In this document: positions 1-5,500 of the stretch, piece after piece
How the letters are laid out: each line of letters begins with the position of its first letter
How positions within the stretch are numbered: position 1 is the stretch's first letter
Source: Limnochordia bacterium
GTDB lineage: Bacteria; Bacillota; Limnochordia; Darwinibacteriales; SLO01
Reading direction: 5' to 3'
DNA length: 7,096 bases
Assembly (NCBI GenBank): GCA_007132635.1
Contig: SLOG01000029.1
Coordinates: forward strand, 1 to 7,096
The notes under the pieces: model-generated
Database searches by the model: none
Told to the model about the DNA's origin: nothing
Seen by the model: only the letters and a program-made list of their open reading frames with translations
Position numbers and translations under genes: made by a program

Positions 1-3
1 CAT
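1..3 (-). CDS. Start codon of a riboswitch-controlled gene running off the left edge
   Basis: Only the start codon is inside the window: bases 3 to 1 read ATG on the minus strand. A strong ribosome binding site, GGGAGGT on the minus strand (bases 17-11), lies seven bases upstream. The gene sits downstream of the c-di-GMP riboswitch and terminator at 64-193, so it is the expected regulated target. Nothing of the protein can be read, so no function is proposed. Genes behind this riboswitch class often concern motility, adhesion, exported proteins or c-di-GMP turnover; that is family knowledge, not something seen here. Confidence 0.55.
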
Positions 4-63
4 GCTTCGTACCTCCCGGAAGGTTTTTTGGTGCTGCCCGTCCACCACTCCTGGAAATAACAA

Positions 64-83
64 AGGCACCCACCCGGGTGCCT
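64..83 (-). terminator. Intrinsic terminator of the c-di-GMP riboswitch leader
   Basis: On the minus strand AGGCACCC pairs with GGGTGCCT, giving an 8-bp GC-rich stem around a 4-base loop. It is followed by a T-rich run (TTTGTTATTT, beginning with the last stem base). It lies about 28 bases after the aptamer and before the ribosome binding site of the leftward gene, which is where a transcriptional expression platform belongs. A smaller hairpin (93-108, AGAACA/TGTTCT with a 4-base loop) sits between aptamer and terminator. I could not find a convincing antiterminator partner, so whether ligand turns the gene on or off is unresolved. Confidence 0.75.
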
Positions 84-110
84 GCACACGAAAGAACACG
101 ATTGTTCTCT

Positions 111-193
111 TCGGCGGCCCGGCTGTCATAGCTGGGGATCCCCAGCCGTAGACCCGCTGCTTTGCGTCCCTGCTTTTCAGCAGGTTTGCCTTT
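111..193 (-). ncRNA. Cyclic di-GMP-I (GEMM-I) riboswitch aptamer
   Basis: Read on the minus strand, the conserved GEMM-I core appears in order: GGCAAACC, a 6-bp P2 stem (CCTGCT/AGCAGG) closed by a GAAA tetraloop, GGGACGCAAAGC, then GGGTCTACGG, a P3 hairpin (AGCTGGGG-type arm at 130-147), and ATGACAGCCGGGCCGCC. A GNRA loop on P2 docking into a P3 receptor is the class hallmark. The base equivalent to Vc2 G20, just before CAAACC, is G; this favours c-di-GMP over the cGAMP-binding GEMM-Ib variant, which carries A there. A promoter upstream (216-242) and a terminator downstream (64-83) complete the leader. It controls the gene starting at base 3. Confidence 0.93.
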
Positions 194-215
194 GTCGGAG
201 TGATTTTCTGATTTC

Positions 216-242
216 ATTGTACCATCGTGCGCCGGCTGTCAC
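216..242 (-). promoter_or_regulatory. Extended -10 promoter for the riboswitch transcript
   Basis: On the minus strand TGGTACAAT (224-216) matches an extended -10 element (TGn plus TACAAT). A possible -35, GTGACA (242-237), is 15 bp away, which is short, so the extended -10 probably carries most of the strength. Transcription would begin near base 209, about 16 bases before the aptamer core. Confidence 0.6.
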
Positions 243-250
243 TATCCGCC

Positions 251-261
251 ATAGGTCCTAT
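251..261. repeat. Short palindrome ATAGGTCCTAT in the divergent intergenic region
   Basis: Perfect 5+1+5 inverted repeat between the two divergent promoters (minus -35 near 242, plus -35 at 295). It contains GTCCTA, the half-site of the inverted repeat at 3019-3036. It could be a regulator site, but an 11-base palindrome can easily occur by chance. Confidence 0.3.
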
Positions 262-294
262 CTTCCCTGGGACCCAAACAGACGCAATAAGGTT

Positions 295-323
295 TTGTCA
301 AAAGAAATAAGATGCGGTATACT
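295..323 (+). promoter_or_regulatory. Sigma-A promoter of the HD-domain gene
   Basis: TTGTCA (295-300) and TATACT (318-323) are separated by 17 bp, so each hexamer is one mismatch from consensus at ideal spacing. The start site would be near 330. An in-frame ATG at 312 lies between the two hexamers and so would be upstream of the transcript, which supports the TTG start at 363. Confidence 0.8.
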
Positions 324-347
324 AAGGGCAATCATTCGCAAGAAGTC

Positions 348-355
348 GGGGAGGG
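348..355 (+). promoter_or_regulatory. Ribosome binding site that fixes the TTG start of the HD gene
   Basis: GGGGAGGG lies seven bases before TTG 363, while the upstream ATG at 312 has only a weak AAGAAATAAG before it and lies inside the promoter. Confidence 0.8.
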
Positions 356-362
356 ATTCACC

Positions 363-1061
363 TTGATCACACTCAAACAGATCCGCAGCGACCACAATTT
401 CAGTGTTATGATCAACAAAGCCTGGGACTACCTCAAGGCTAAAGGATATACAGAGCACGGACTGCGGCACGTCAACTATGTCTGCAAAGTGACGGCTAAC
501 ATACTCCGGGATCTGGATTACGACGACCGCATGGTAGAGTTGGGAAGTATCGCCGCCTATCTCCATGACATCGGCAATATGCACAACCGGAAAAACCACG
601 GCGTGACCGGCGCTAACATCGTCTTTACTGAGCTTCGCAACATGGGCATGGATATCGAAGATATCTGCGAAATCACCACGGCCATCGCCAACCACGAGGA
701 AGACAACGGCCATCCCGTAAGCATCCTCACGGCGGCCTTAATCTTAGCGGACAAAAGCGACGCCCACCGCACCCGGGTGCACAAGGTCAACCCCGGACCG
801 CCACAGATCCACGATCGAGTCAACCTAGCCATTCAGAATTCGAAAATCTTCGTTGACCAGGAGCGGAAGAGCATCACCCTGGACATCGACTTCGACCCAT
901 CCATGTGCCAGATCATGGACTTCTTCGAGATCTACCTCAAACGGATGGAAATGTGTAAAGCAGCCTCTACAGTACTAGGCTGCCGGTTTCGTTTGATCAT
1001 CAATGGATTAGAAATGCTGGGAAAACCACCGGTACATGACACAGCAGGGACCGAAGCTTGA
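363..1061 (+). CDS. HD-domain metal-dependent phosphohydrolase
   Basis: A 232-residue soluble protein with no signal peptide or membrane segment. HD-superfamily enzymes are metal-dependent hydrolases of phosphate esters. Visible landmarks are H36 (in GLRHVNYV), the HD doublet H68-D69 (in YLHDIGN), H79, H111 (in AIANHEEDNG) and D130 (in LILADKSDAH). The H-HD-H-H-D order resembles the metal ligands of HD and HD-GYP domains, and the NHEEDNGHP stretch faintly recalls the HHE..DG.GYP of HD-GYP, but a true GYP is absent. About 100 residues follow the HD core and match nothing I recognise. The TTG start is chosen because a strong ribosome binding site precedes it and the ATG at 312 lies inside the promoter. 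The gene is monocistronic, convergent with the response regulator gene, and divergent from a c-di-GMP riboswitch. The substrate is unknown; nucleotide, (p)ppGpp-like or cyclic dinucleotide substrates cannot be told apart here. Confidence 0.85.
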   Translation: MITLKQIRSDHNFSVMINKAWDYLKAKGYTEHGLRHVNYVCKVTANILRDLDYDDRMVELGSIAAYLHDIGNMHNRKNHGVTGANIVFTELRNMGMDIEDICEITTAIANHEEDNGHPVSILTAALILADKSDAHRTRVHKVNPGPPQIHDRVNLAIQNSKIFVDQERKSITLDIDFDPSMCQIMDFFEIYLKRMEMCKAASTVLGCRFRLIINGLEMLGKPPVHDTAGTEA

Positions 1062-1080
1062 CGGCTTCCGTCCCTGTTTT
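1045..1080 (+). terminator. Terminator of the HD-domain gene, overlapping its stop codon
   Basis: CAGGGACCGAAGC pairs with GCTTCCGTCCCTG in a 13-pair stem with one C-C mismatch and a 6-base loop (TTGACG), followed by TTTT. The TGA stop of the HD gene (1059-1061) lies in the loop, so the 5' arm is coding. Only 22 bases separate this stop from that of the convergent response regulator gene. The hairpin could slow transcription from the right too, but the minus-strand side has no T-run. Confidence 0.85.
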
Positions 1081-1083
1081 GCT

Positions 1084-1758
1084 TCAACAGACAAGGCCAG
1101 TCTGCACCGCGAGCACAGCCGCCTGGGTGCGATCCGCCACCTCCAGCTTGCGGAAAACACTGGTCACATGGTTCTTGACGGTCTTCTCGCTGATGAACAG
1201 CTCATCGGCAATTTCCTTGTTGCTGTACCCATTGACGATGCACTGCAGCACCTGGAGTTCGCGAGGCGTCAGCCCTTTTGTATCGCCCCCAGCACCAGCA
1301 GGCACCCGTTCATAGCCCGCAACGGCCAGCTGATGAAAGTGCTCCATAACCCTCTCCATGAGGCCCGATGGGAATACGCTCTCGCCGCCAGCCACACGGC
1401 AGATCGCCTGTACCACGGTCTCGGAGTCGCTGTCCTTGAGAATGTAGCCTCGAGCACCGGCGCGGATCATCTCCGAGATATACTGCTCGTCGTCGTGGAT
1501 CGTCAGAGCCAACACTGCTGTCTCTGGCAAGTGCTGGCGCAGCAGCCGCGCGGCCTCAATGCCGTTAAGCTTCGGCATGTTGACATCCATGAGGGCCACA
1601 GCCGGCTGCAGCTCCATAATGCACTCTACCGCATCGCGGCCGTTAGAGGCCTGCCCCACCACGCGCACAGCATCGGACATGTCCAAGATCCTCACGAGAC
1701 CTTGGCGCAGAATGGTATGATCATCAGCAATAAACACAGTGATGGGTTCGTCCGGCAT
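1084..1758 (-). CDS. DegU/NarL-family response regulator
   Basis: A 224-residue cytoplasmic transcription factor, the output partner of the adjacent DegS-like kinase. Receiver domain, about residues 6-122: acidic pocket D12-D13, phosphoacceptor D58 (in LMDVNMP), T86 (in LALTIHDD) and K108 (in YILKDS). A linker of about 35 residues leads to a LuxR-type helix-turn-helix at about 162-222, with GLTPRELQVL and the recognition region ISEKTVKNHVTSVFRKL. Length and architecture match DegU (229 residues in Bacillus subtilis) and related NarL/FixJ regulators. Its ATG follows the kinase stop by two bases, and its binding site AAGGAGGG overlaps the kinase gene end, so the two are cotranscribed and probably translationally coupled. 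All phosphorylation residues are intact. Targets cannot be read from the sequence. I leave the gene symbol empty because DegU, LiaR and other paralogues are hard to separate without a tree. Confidence 0.95.
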   Translation of the reverse strand: MPDEPITVFIADDHTILRQGLVRILDMSDAVRVVGQASNGRDAVECIMELQPAVALMDVNMPKLNGIEAARLLRQHLPETAVLALTIHDDEQYISEMIRAGARGYILKDSDSETVVQAICRVAGGESVFPSGLMERVMEHFHQLAVAGYERVPAGAGGDTKGLTPRELQVLQCIVNGYSNKEIADELFISEKTVKNHVTSVFRKLEVADRTQAAVLAVQTGLVC

Positions 1759-1760
1759 CG

Positions 1761-2933
1761 TCAGCCCTCCTTCGTTGCGTTCTCCAGCGGTATGGCCAAA
1801 GTAATCCGAGTACCTTCACCCGGGCTGCTCCGCAGCTTCCACTGTCCTCCAATAAGCTCGATCCGCTCCCGCATGCCGAACAGGCCAAAGTGACTCCCGT
1901 CCGCGAGCCGACCCCGCACAGCGGCCTCGTCAAACCCCTGACCGTTGTCTTCCACAACAGCACTGATCTGGGTGTCGAGAAACTCCAGTTTGACCACTAA
2001 CCGACGGGCTTTAGCATGTTTTCGACAATTGTTGACAGCTTCCTGCACAGTACGAAAGACAGCGACCTCTACTGTTGAGGGCAGCCGCTGGTTCTTACCG
2101 AACACCAACAGCTCAGTCTCCAGTTGGGAAGCCTCTTCCGCTTCCTCCAGAATGCGCTTTAAGGCCGGGACTAGGCCCAAATCATCCAGCGCCATGGGCC
2201 GCAGGTTGTGAATGATCTTCCGCACTTCCTGAAGGCTCACCTTGACCTGCGCCTTCAGCTGCTTGATCTCGTCCATGGCTTCCCGCTGGCGTCCCGCCCC
2301 AAACATCTTCTCGCAGATTTCCGCCTGCAGTACGACATTGGCAAGATCCTGAGCGGGACCGTCGTGTATCTCGCGAGCCACCCGCTTGCGTTCTTCTTCA
2401 TGAATGCGGATGATGCGCTGGCCAATCTGGTAACGCGCCTGCAAACCTTCCAACTGCTGACTCACTTCTTCCAGATTGCCACTCAAAAAGTCCATGGCCA
2501 CACTCACTTGGGACAGGAGCTTTTCGCCCCGCTCTACAATCTCCGACACTCGGGTCAAACTCTTCTCCAGCTCTTGGCGCCGTGCACGCAGATGTTTCTC
2601 TTTCTCCCGCGCGATAGTCAGTGCCTCCCGTATCCGATCAGCTTCCACATAGACGCGCTGTTTCTCGTCATCGCTGTACTCGTCGAAGTGGCGGCTCACT
2701 TTCAGGAGCTGTTTGCGCGCCTGGGAAAACTGCAGTTCCCGCCGCTCTACTTCACCAATCGCACGATGGATTTCGCTGCGGAGCTCCTGAATGGACGCAC
2801 GAGTCTCGTTATACTCCCCGCGAGCCGACTCCATAATGTCGTACATCTGGGTGCGGCTCTCATTGAGGGCCTCCATGGTCTTACGCAGAATGCCTTCCAC
2901 GGCGGTAATTTCTACTGAACGCTTCGCTGCCAC
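1761..2933 (-). CDS. degS: DegS-like cytoplasmic sensor histidine kinase
   Basis: A 390-residue soluble kinase with no membrane segment. Residues 1 to about 165 form a long, charged, predicted coiled-coil sensor region that matches the pattern of B. subtilis DegS. Next comes a HisKA_3-type dimerisation/phosphoacceptor segment, EEERKRVAREIHDGPAQ, with H190; from memory the B. subtilis phosphorylation site is H189. The ATPase domain has EAVNN (298-302, N box), DNGQGFD (329-335), GLFGM (350-354) and GEGT (372-375). It should autophosphorylate and pass phosphate to D58 of the regulator encoded two bases downstream. The GTG start at 2933 is chosen because AGGGGG lies six bases upstream and the length then matches DegS (385 residues). 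An in-frame GTG at 2972 would add 13 residues but has no good binding site. A weak promoter-like pair (TTGCTT 2985-2980, TATAAA 2964-2959, 15 bp apart) also argues for the inner start. Confidence 0.92.
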   Translation of the reverse strand: MAAKRSVEITAVEGILRKTMEALNESRTQMYDIMESARGEYNETRASIQELRSEIHRAIGEVERRELQFSQARKQLLKVSRHFDEYSDDEKQRVYVEADRIREALTIAREKEKHLRARRQELEKSLTRVSEIVERGEKLLSQVSVAMDFLSGNLEEVSQQLEGLQARYQIGQRIIRIHEEERKRVAREIHDGPAQDLANVVLQAEICEKMFGAGRQREAMDEIKQLKAQVKVSLQEVRKIIHNLRPMALDDLGLVPALKRILEEAEEASQLETELLVFGKNQRLPSTVEVAVFRTVQEAVNNCRKHAKARRLVVKLEFLDTQISAVVEDNGQGFDEAAVRGRLADGSHFGLFGMRERIELIGGQWKLRSSPGEGTRITLAIPLENATKEG

Positions 2934-2939
2934 AGTCTG

Positions 2940-2945
2940 CCCCCT
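2940..2945 (-). promoter_or_regulatory. Ribosome binding site supporting the GTG 2933 start of the kinase
   Basis: AGGGGG on the minus strand, six bases before GTG 2933-2931. The outer GTG at 2972 lacks a comparable site, and the ATG at 2951 has AAGGGA too close (one base). Confidence 0.6.
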
Positions 2946-3018
2946 AACCATTCCCTTTTTTATAAGATTCACGTACTACAAGCAAATCCCTGCTTCTCGG
3001 ACCACGCCTCCACGGCAA

Positions 3019-3036
3019 GTCCTAGCTTTTTAGGAC
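3019..3036. repeat. Inverted repeat between the kinase and lipoprotein genes
   Basis: GTCCTA, a 6-base spacer and TAGGAC form a perfect 6+6 dyad in the divergent intergenic region. It is upstream of the plus-strand promoter at 3058-3085 and of the weak minus-strand promoter near 2985-2959. No T-run follows on either strand, so it is not a terminator. An operator for a dimeric regulator, perhaps the neighbouring response regulator, is a reasonable inference. Confidence 0.45.
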
Positions 3037-3057
3037 CGACCCGGGACCAATGCCCCA

Positions 3058-3085
3058 TGGAAACTCGCCGCCGCTCCGATATACT
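3058..3085 (+). promoter_or_regulatory. Probable promoter of the NTF2-like lipoprotein gene
   Basis: TGGAAA (3058-3063) and TATACT (3080-3085) are separated by 16 bp. The -10 is strong and identical to those at 318 and 5328, while the -35 matches four of six bases. The start site would be near 3092, leaving a leader of about 26 bases. Confidence 0.6.
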
Positions 3086-3117
3086 GAAGGTATCCACGGA
3101 AAGAAAGGATGAGGACC

Positions 3118-3984
3118 ATGCGCGCCAAACTGTTCATCCTGCTCATGGCTGTGGCACTGATCTGGTCTGGCTGCGGTGTTGGGGGCGGGCTCAAACCGAC
3201 GACTGTGCAGACTACCGCCGACGAGACAGATCGCGTGATGAGCGAACTGGAAAGAGCCCTGCAGGAAATGGACTGGGATGCTTTGGAGGAACTCCTGGCC
3301 GATGAAGTCTACTTAAACGACGAGCTAATCTCCAAAGACGACCGTGAAGCTCTACAGCGATTCCTCGGGGATTACGACAGCGTCGCAATTGACGAAGAGA
3401 AACGGGTGACTTCGGATGACACCATTGTCATCAGTACCGAGCTCTACCTGAAACTGATCGAGGCGGGACTGGAGATCAATCACACCAGCGAGCTGGATAT
3501 CATTCTCATAAATGTCGGTGACAAGTGGACAGGCGACCGCTGGGTGATAAGCGAGCTTCGCCGCAACCAATCAATCTATGAGTTTGACCGTGAGCTGTCG
3601 CCTGACCTCGGACATCTCATCAGCCGTTTCGTCGCCGCCTTTCAAGGCAAACAGTTCGACGAACTGATTCACCTGTTCGCCAACAATCCACTGTATGTCA
3701 GCCGTACGGAGGCGAACCGTGTCGACCTGTATTCCGGCATGACGGTTCTCCACTTCATCGGCGAACTCGAAGAGGATTTCTCCGACGTAACTGTCCGCCA
3801 GTTTGAAGTCGTCGGCCAAGCCGCTGCCGACACAACCCTCGTCCTTACCATAGATATGGAATTTGAACAGGCAGATAGTATCGTCAGTGCCACAAAAGCC
3901 GTACAGCTGGTCTGTCGACCAGCAGGGGGCGGTTGGGAGATCGCATCTGTCGAATACGATTCAATAGCCTTCGGCCTGCTCTGA
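3118..3984 (+). CDS. Lipoprotein with two probable NTF2-like repeats
   Basis: A 288-residue exported protein of unknown function. It begins with a short positive n-region (MRAK), a hydrophobic stretch and a lipobox-like WSGC at C19. W at position -3 is unusual, but the following GVGGG linker is typical of lipoproteins. The mature part appears duplicated: residues about 38-147 and 164-282 each start with an amphipathic helix and an aromatic/acidic turn (MDWDALEELLADEVYLND; KQFDELIHLFANNPLYVS), continue with beta-rich sequence, and end in a W-containing strand (DRWVISEL; GGWEIASVEY). This resembles the NTF2/SnoaL-like cone fold used for ligand binding or scaffolding; no catalytic residues are evident. 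ATG 3118 is preferred over ATG 3109 because AAAGGA lies eight bases upstream. The gene has its own promoter and terminator and diverges from the kinase operon. Confidence 0.8.
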   Translation: MRAKLFILLMAVALIWSGCGVGGGLKPTTVQTTADETDRVMSELERALQEMDWDALEELLADEVYLNDELISKDDREALQRFLGDYDSVAIDEEKRVTSDDTIVISTELYLKLIEAGLEINHTSELDIILINVGDKWTGDRWVISELRRNQSIYEFDRELSPDLGHLISRFVAAFQGKQFDELIHLFANNPLYVSRTEANRVDLYSGMTVLHFIGELEEDFSDVTVRQFEVVGQAAADTTLVLTIDMEFEQADSIVSATKAVQLVCRPAGGGWEIASVEYDSIAFGLL

Positions 3985-3999
3985 CGAGCAGGCTTTTTT
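3974..3999 (+). terminator. Terminator of the NTF2-like lipoprotein gene
   Basis: GCCTGCTC pairs perfectly with GAGCAGGC around the loop TGAC, followed by six T. The loop's TGA is the stop codon of the gene, so the last three residues (GLL) are encoded by the 5' arm. It separates this gene from the protease gene downstream. Confidence 0.93.
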
Positions 4000-4061
4000 C
4001 TTTGACTGGAAGATTTTAACTCTCCCTACCTTCTTTAATACACCAAAGGACCGTGATACAT

Positions 4062-5285
4062 ATGAACAAACTCATCAAACTCTCAGCTCTTCTCCTTGTC
4101 GCCCTATTCCTCGCCAGCTGCATCGGCGGCGGGTCCGGACCGTCCACGTATACGGCCGAGCAAGTCATGTCCGGCACCGTCACCGATGCCGACCAACCTC
4201 TGCCCGGCATCCACATCCTCGTGGGCGACAGCATAGAAACCACGAATGATGAAGGCGAGTGGCAAGCCACATTTACGGGCAGAACCCGGGTGCAGCCCCA
4301 CAATGATGATTATACGTTCACGCCAGAATATGTAACAGTTGACGAGCCCTGCCAGAACGTAAACTTCGTCGGCACCGCAACGGCCAGCGAAGACTCCACC
4401 GATGAGGGTAACGAAGAGGTCGGAGACAGCGACAGCGATACCGACGACACGGAAGACCCGGTCTACGCCGACTTGGATGGCCGTGTCCGCTACGCTGACA
4501 CACAACTCCCGCTGCACGGCACAGTGACAGTCAGCGATCACCAAACCACCACCAACGCCGGCCAGTTCTCGCTTACGGTACCGACCGGTTCGCATACTTA
4601 TACACTGAACACACTGCTGGGTGAGGCTAGTGGCAGCCTCCAGCACAACGGGACAGACTACCACAACCTTGTATTCCCGGGATTCCCCGGCTGGAGCCAC
4701 GCCTACTTCGACCAAATCATGTTTTGGGACCTCGGCAGCTCACTGCGAACCATCCGGTGGCCTCGGGGCAGAACCATTTCCGTATGGATACAGCCCCACA
4801 CAGTCAGCCCACGGGTGAGCTCCGGTCATGTAGACCTGGCGTGGGACACTATGCTGCAGTGGCAGTCACGCGTGAACCCTGCCATTTCATTCTCGCGCGT
4901 ATCCAGTGAGGGCGCGGCTGACCTCAAGTGGTTCTGGGGCATGCCCTCGGGTATCTCCAGCGCGGGACTCTGCCGAGTCCTGATAAGCGGCAGCTATATC
5001 CAAGCCAGCGAGATCTACATCTCCCTCAACCATCTGGACAACCGAGGGATCTACCTGCACGAAGCCGGCCACAGCATCGGTCTGGCCCACAGTCCCGACA
5101 ACAATGAGGTTATGCACCCCATCGTGTCCTCCCAGTCCTTACGAGAGCGAGAGATCAACGCGGCGCAGCTTCTCTACAGCATCCCCGCAGGGACCGAACC
5201 CCTGGGCAGCTCCGTACAGGCACTCAGCACAACACCCGTCACCGTAGAGACGGGCCCCGATGGGACCTGGCTCACCATCGAATAG
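4062..5285 (+). CDS. Matrixin-like zinc metalloprotease lipoprotein
   Basis: A 407-residue predicted surface-anchored protease. The signal peptide ends in the lipobox LASC with C20, followed by IGGGSG. Residues about 35-106 resemble a carboxypeptidase-regulatory/Ig-like module (SGTVTDADQPLPGI, YTFTP, NVNFVGTA). A very acidic S/D/E-rich linker follows at about 108-134. A second, diverged module (LDGRVRYADTQLPLHGTVTV) spans about 138-207. The protease domain covers about 225-375. It has HEAGHSIGLAH (333-343), the HExxHxxGxxH zinc signature with H333, H337, H343 and catalytic E334, then a Met-turn candidate M351 in NNEVMHP, as in metzincins of the matrixin (M10A) type. No cysteine-switch propeptide is evident. 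ATG 4062 is preferred: AAAGGA lies 11 bases upstream, while GTG 4053 is only two bases from it. No clear promoter or terminator was found. The substrate is unknown. Confidence 0.87.
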   Translation: MNKLIKLSALLLVALFLASCIGGGSGPSTYTAEQVMSGTVTDADQPLPGIHILVGDSIETTNDEGEWQATFTGRTRVQPHNDDYTFTPEYVTVDEPCQNVNFVGTATASEDSTDEGNEEVGDSDSDTDDTEDPVYADLDGRVRYADTQLPLHGTVTVSDHQTTTNAGQFSLTVPTGSHTYTLNTLLGEASGSLQHNGTDYHNLVFPGFPGWSHAYFDQIMFWDLGSSLRTIRWPRGRTISVWIQPHTVSPRVSSGHVDLAWDTMLQWQSRVNPAISFSRVSSEGAADLKWFWGMPSGISSAGLCRVLISGSYIQASEIYISLNHLDNRGIYLHEAGHSIGLAHSPDNNEVMHPIVSSQSLREREINAAQLLYSIPAGTEPLGSSVQALSTTPVTVETGPDGTWLTIE

Positions 5286-5304
5286 AAACGCCCACCGGCA
5301 GGTA

Positions 5305-5333
5305 TTGACAGACACGCAGCAGCCCAGTATACT
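5305..5333 (+). promoter_or_regulatory. Sigma-A promoter of the metNI operon
   Basis: A perfect -35, TTGACA (5305-5310), a 17-bp spacer and TATACT (5328-5333). Transcription should begin near 5340, about 30 bases before the SAM-I aptamer. It starts only 20 bases after the protease stop codon. Confidence 0.9.
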
Positions 5334-5370
5334 TGTAGATAAGCTTTCCAGACAATCAATTGCATAGACT

Positions 5371-5476
5371 CTTATCTAGAGAGGTGGAGGGACTGGCCCG
5401 ATGAAGCCCGGCAACCGGTGGCGTACACGCCGCGAGGTGCCAATTCCTGCTGGAGGTGCGCCTCCGGAAAGATAAG
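5371..5476 (+). ncRNA. SAM-I (S-box) riboswitch aptamer
   Basis: The conserved S-box core is present in order: CTTATC (P1 5' strand, 5371-5376), AGAGAGGTGGAGGGACTGG, CCCGATGAAGCCCGGCAACC (P2 with kink-turn and pseudoknot region), a P3 arm, GGTGCCAATTCCTGC, the P4 hairpin, and GAAAGATAAG closing P1 (GATAAG, 5471-5476). It binds S-adenosylmethionine. The P1 3' strand continues into TAAGGGGAGG (5473-5482). That stretch can pair with CCTCTTCTTA (5503-5512), the 5' arm and loop of the terminator, to form a 10-bp antiterminator with two G-U pairs. SAM binding locks P1, frees the terminator and should switch off metNI. Confidence 0.97.
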
Positions 5477-5500
5477 GGGAGGGATTGCTCTGCGTGCGTG

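Noticed and set aside
93..108. AGAACA/TGTTCT hairpin between the c-di-GMP aptamer and its terminator, considered as a second terminator
   Set aside because: The stem is only 6 bp with 2 G-C pairs and no T-run follows on the minus strand. It is more likely a spacer or folding element of the expression platform.
258..713. Minus-strand open frame of 151 codons opposite the HD gene
   Set aside because: It overlaps the HD gene's promoter and catalytic core, has no binding site or domain, and ends inside the divergent regulatory region.
1036..1893. Plus-strand open frame of 285 codons opposite the response regulator gene
   Set aside because: It is antisense to a gene with intact receiver and LuxR domains. 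Its translation is rich in H, L and R with no domain, and the start has no good ribosome binding site. It is a shadow frame.
2208..2918. Plus-strand open frame of 236 codons opposite the kinase gene
   Set aside because: It mirrors the helical, Leu/Glu-rich kinase sequence and has no recognisable motif or binding site. The minus-strand gene explains the region fully.
4002..4039. TTGACT (4002-4007) as the -35 of a promoter for the protease gene
   Set aside because: No acceptable -10 lies 16-18 bp downstream. TTTAAT at 4034 is 26 bp away. The protease gene surely needs a promoter, but I cannot place it.
4104..4715. Minus-strand open frame of 203 codons opposite the protease gene
   Set aside because: The plus strand encodes a lipobox and ordered domains through this interval. 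The minus frame has no domain or promoter and is best read as a complementary shadow.
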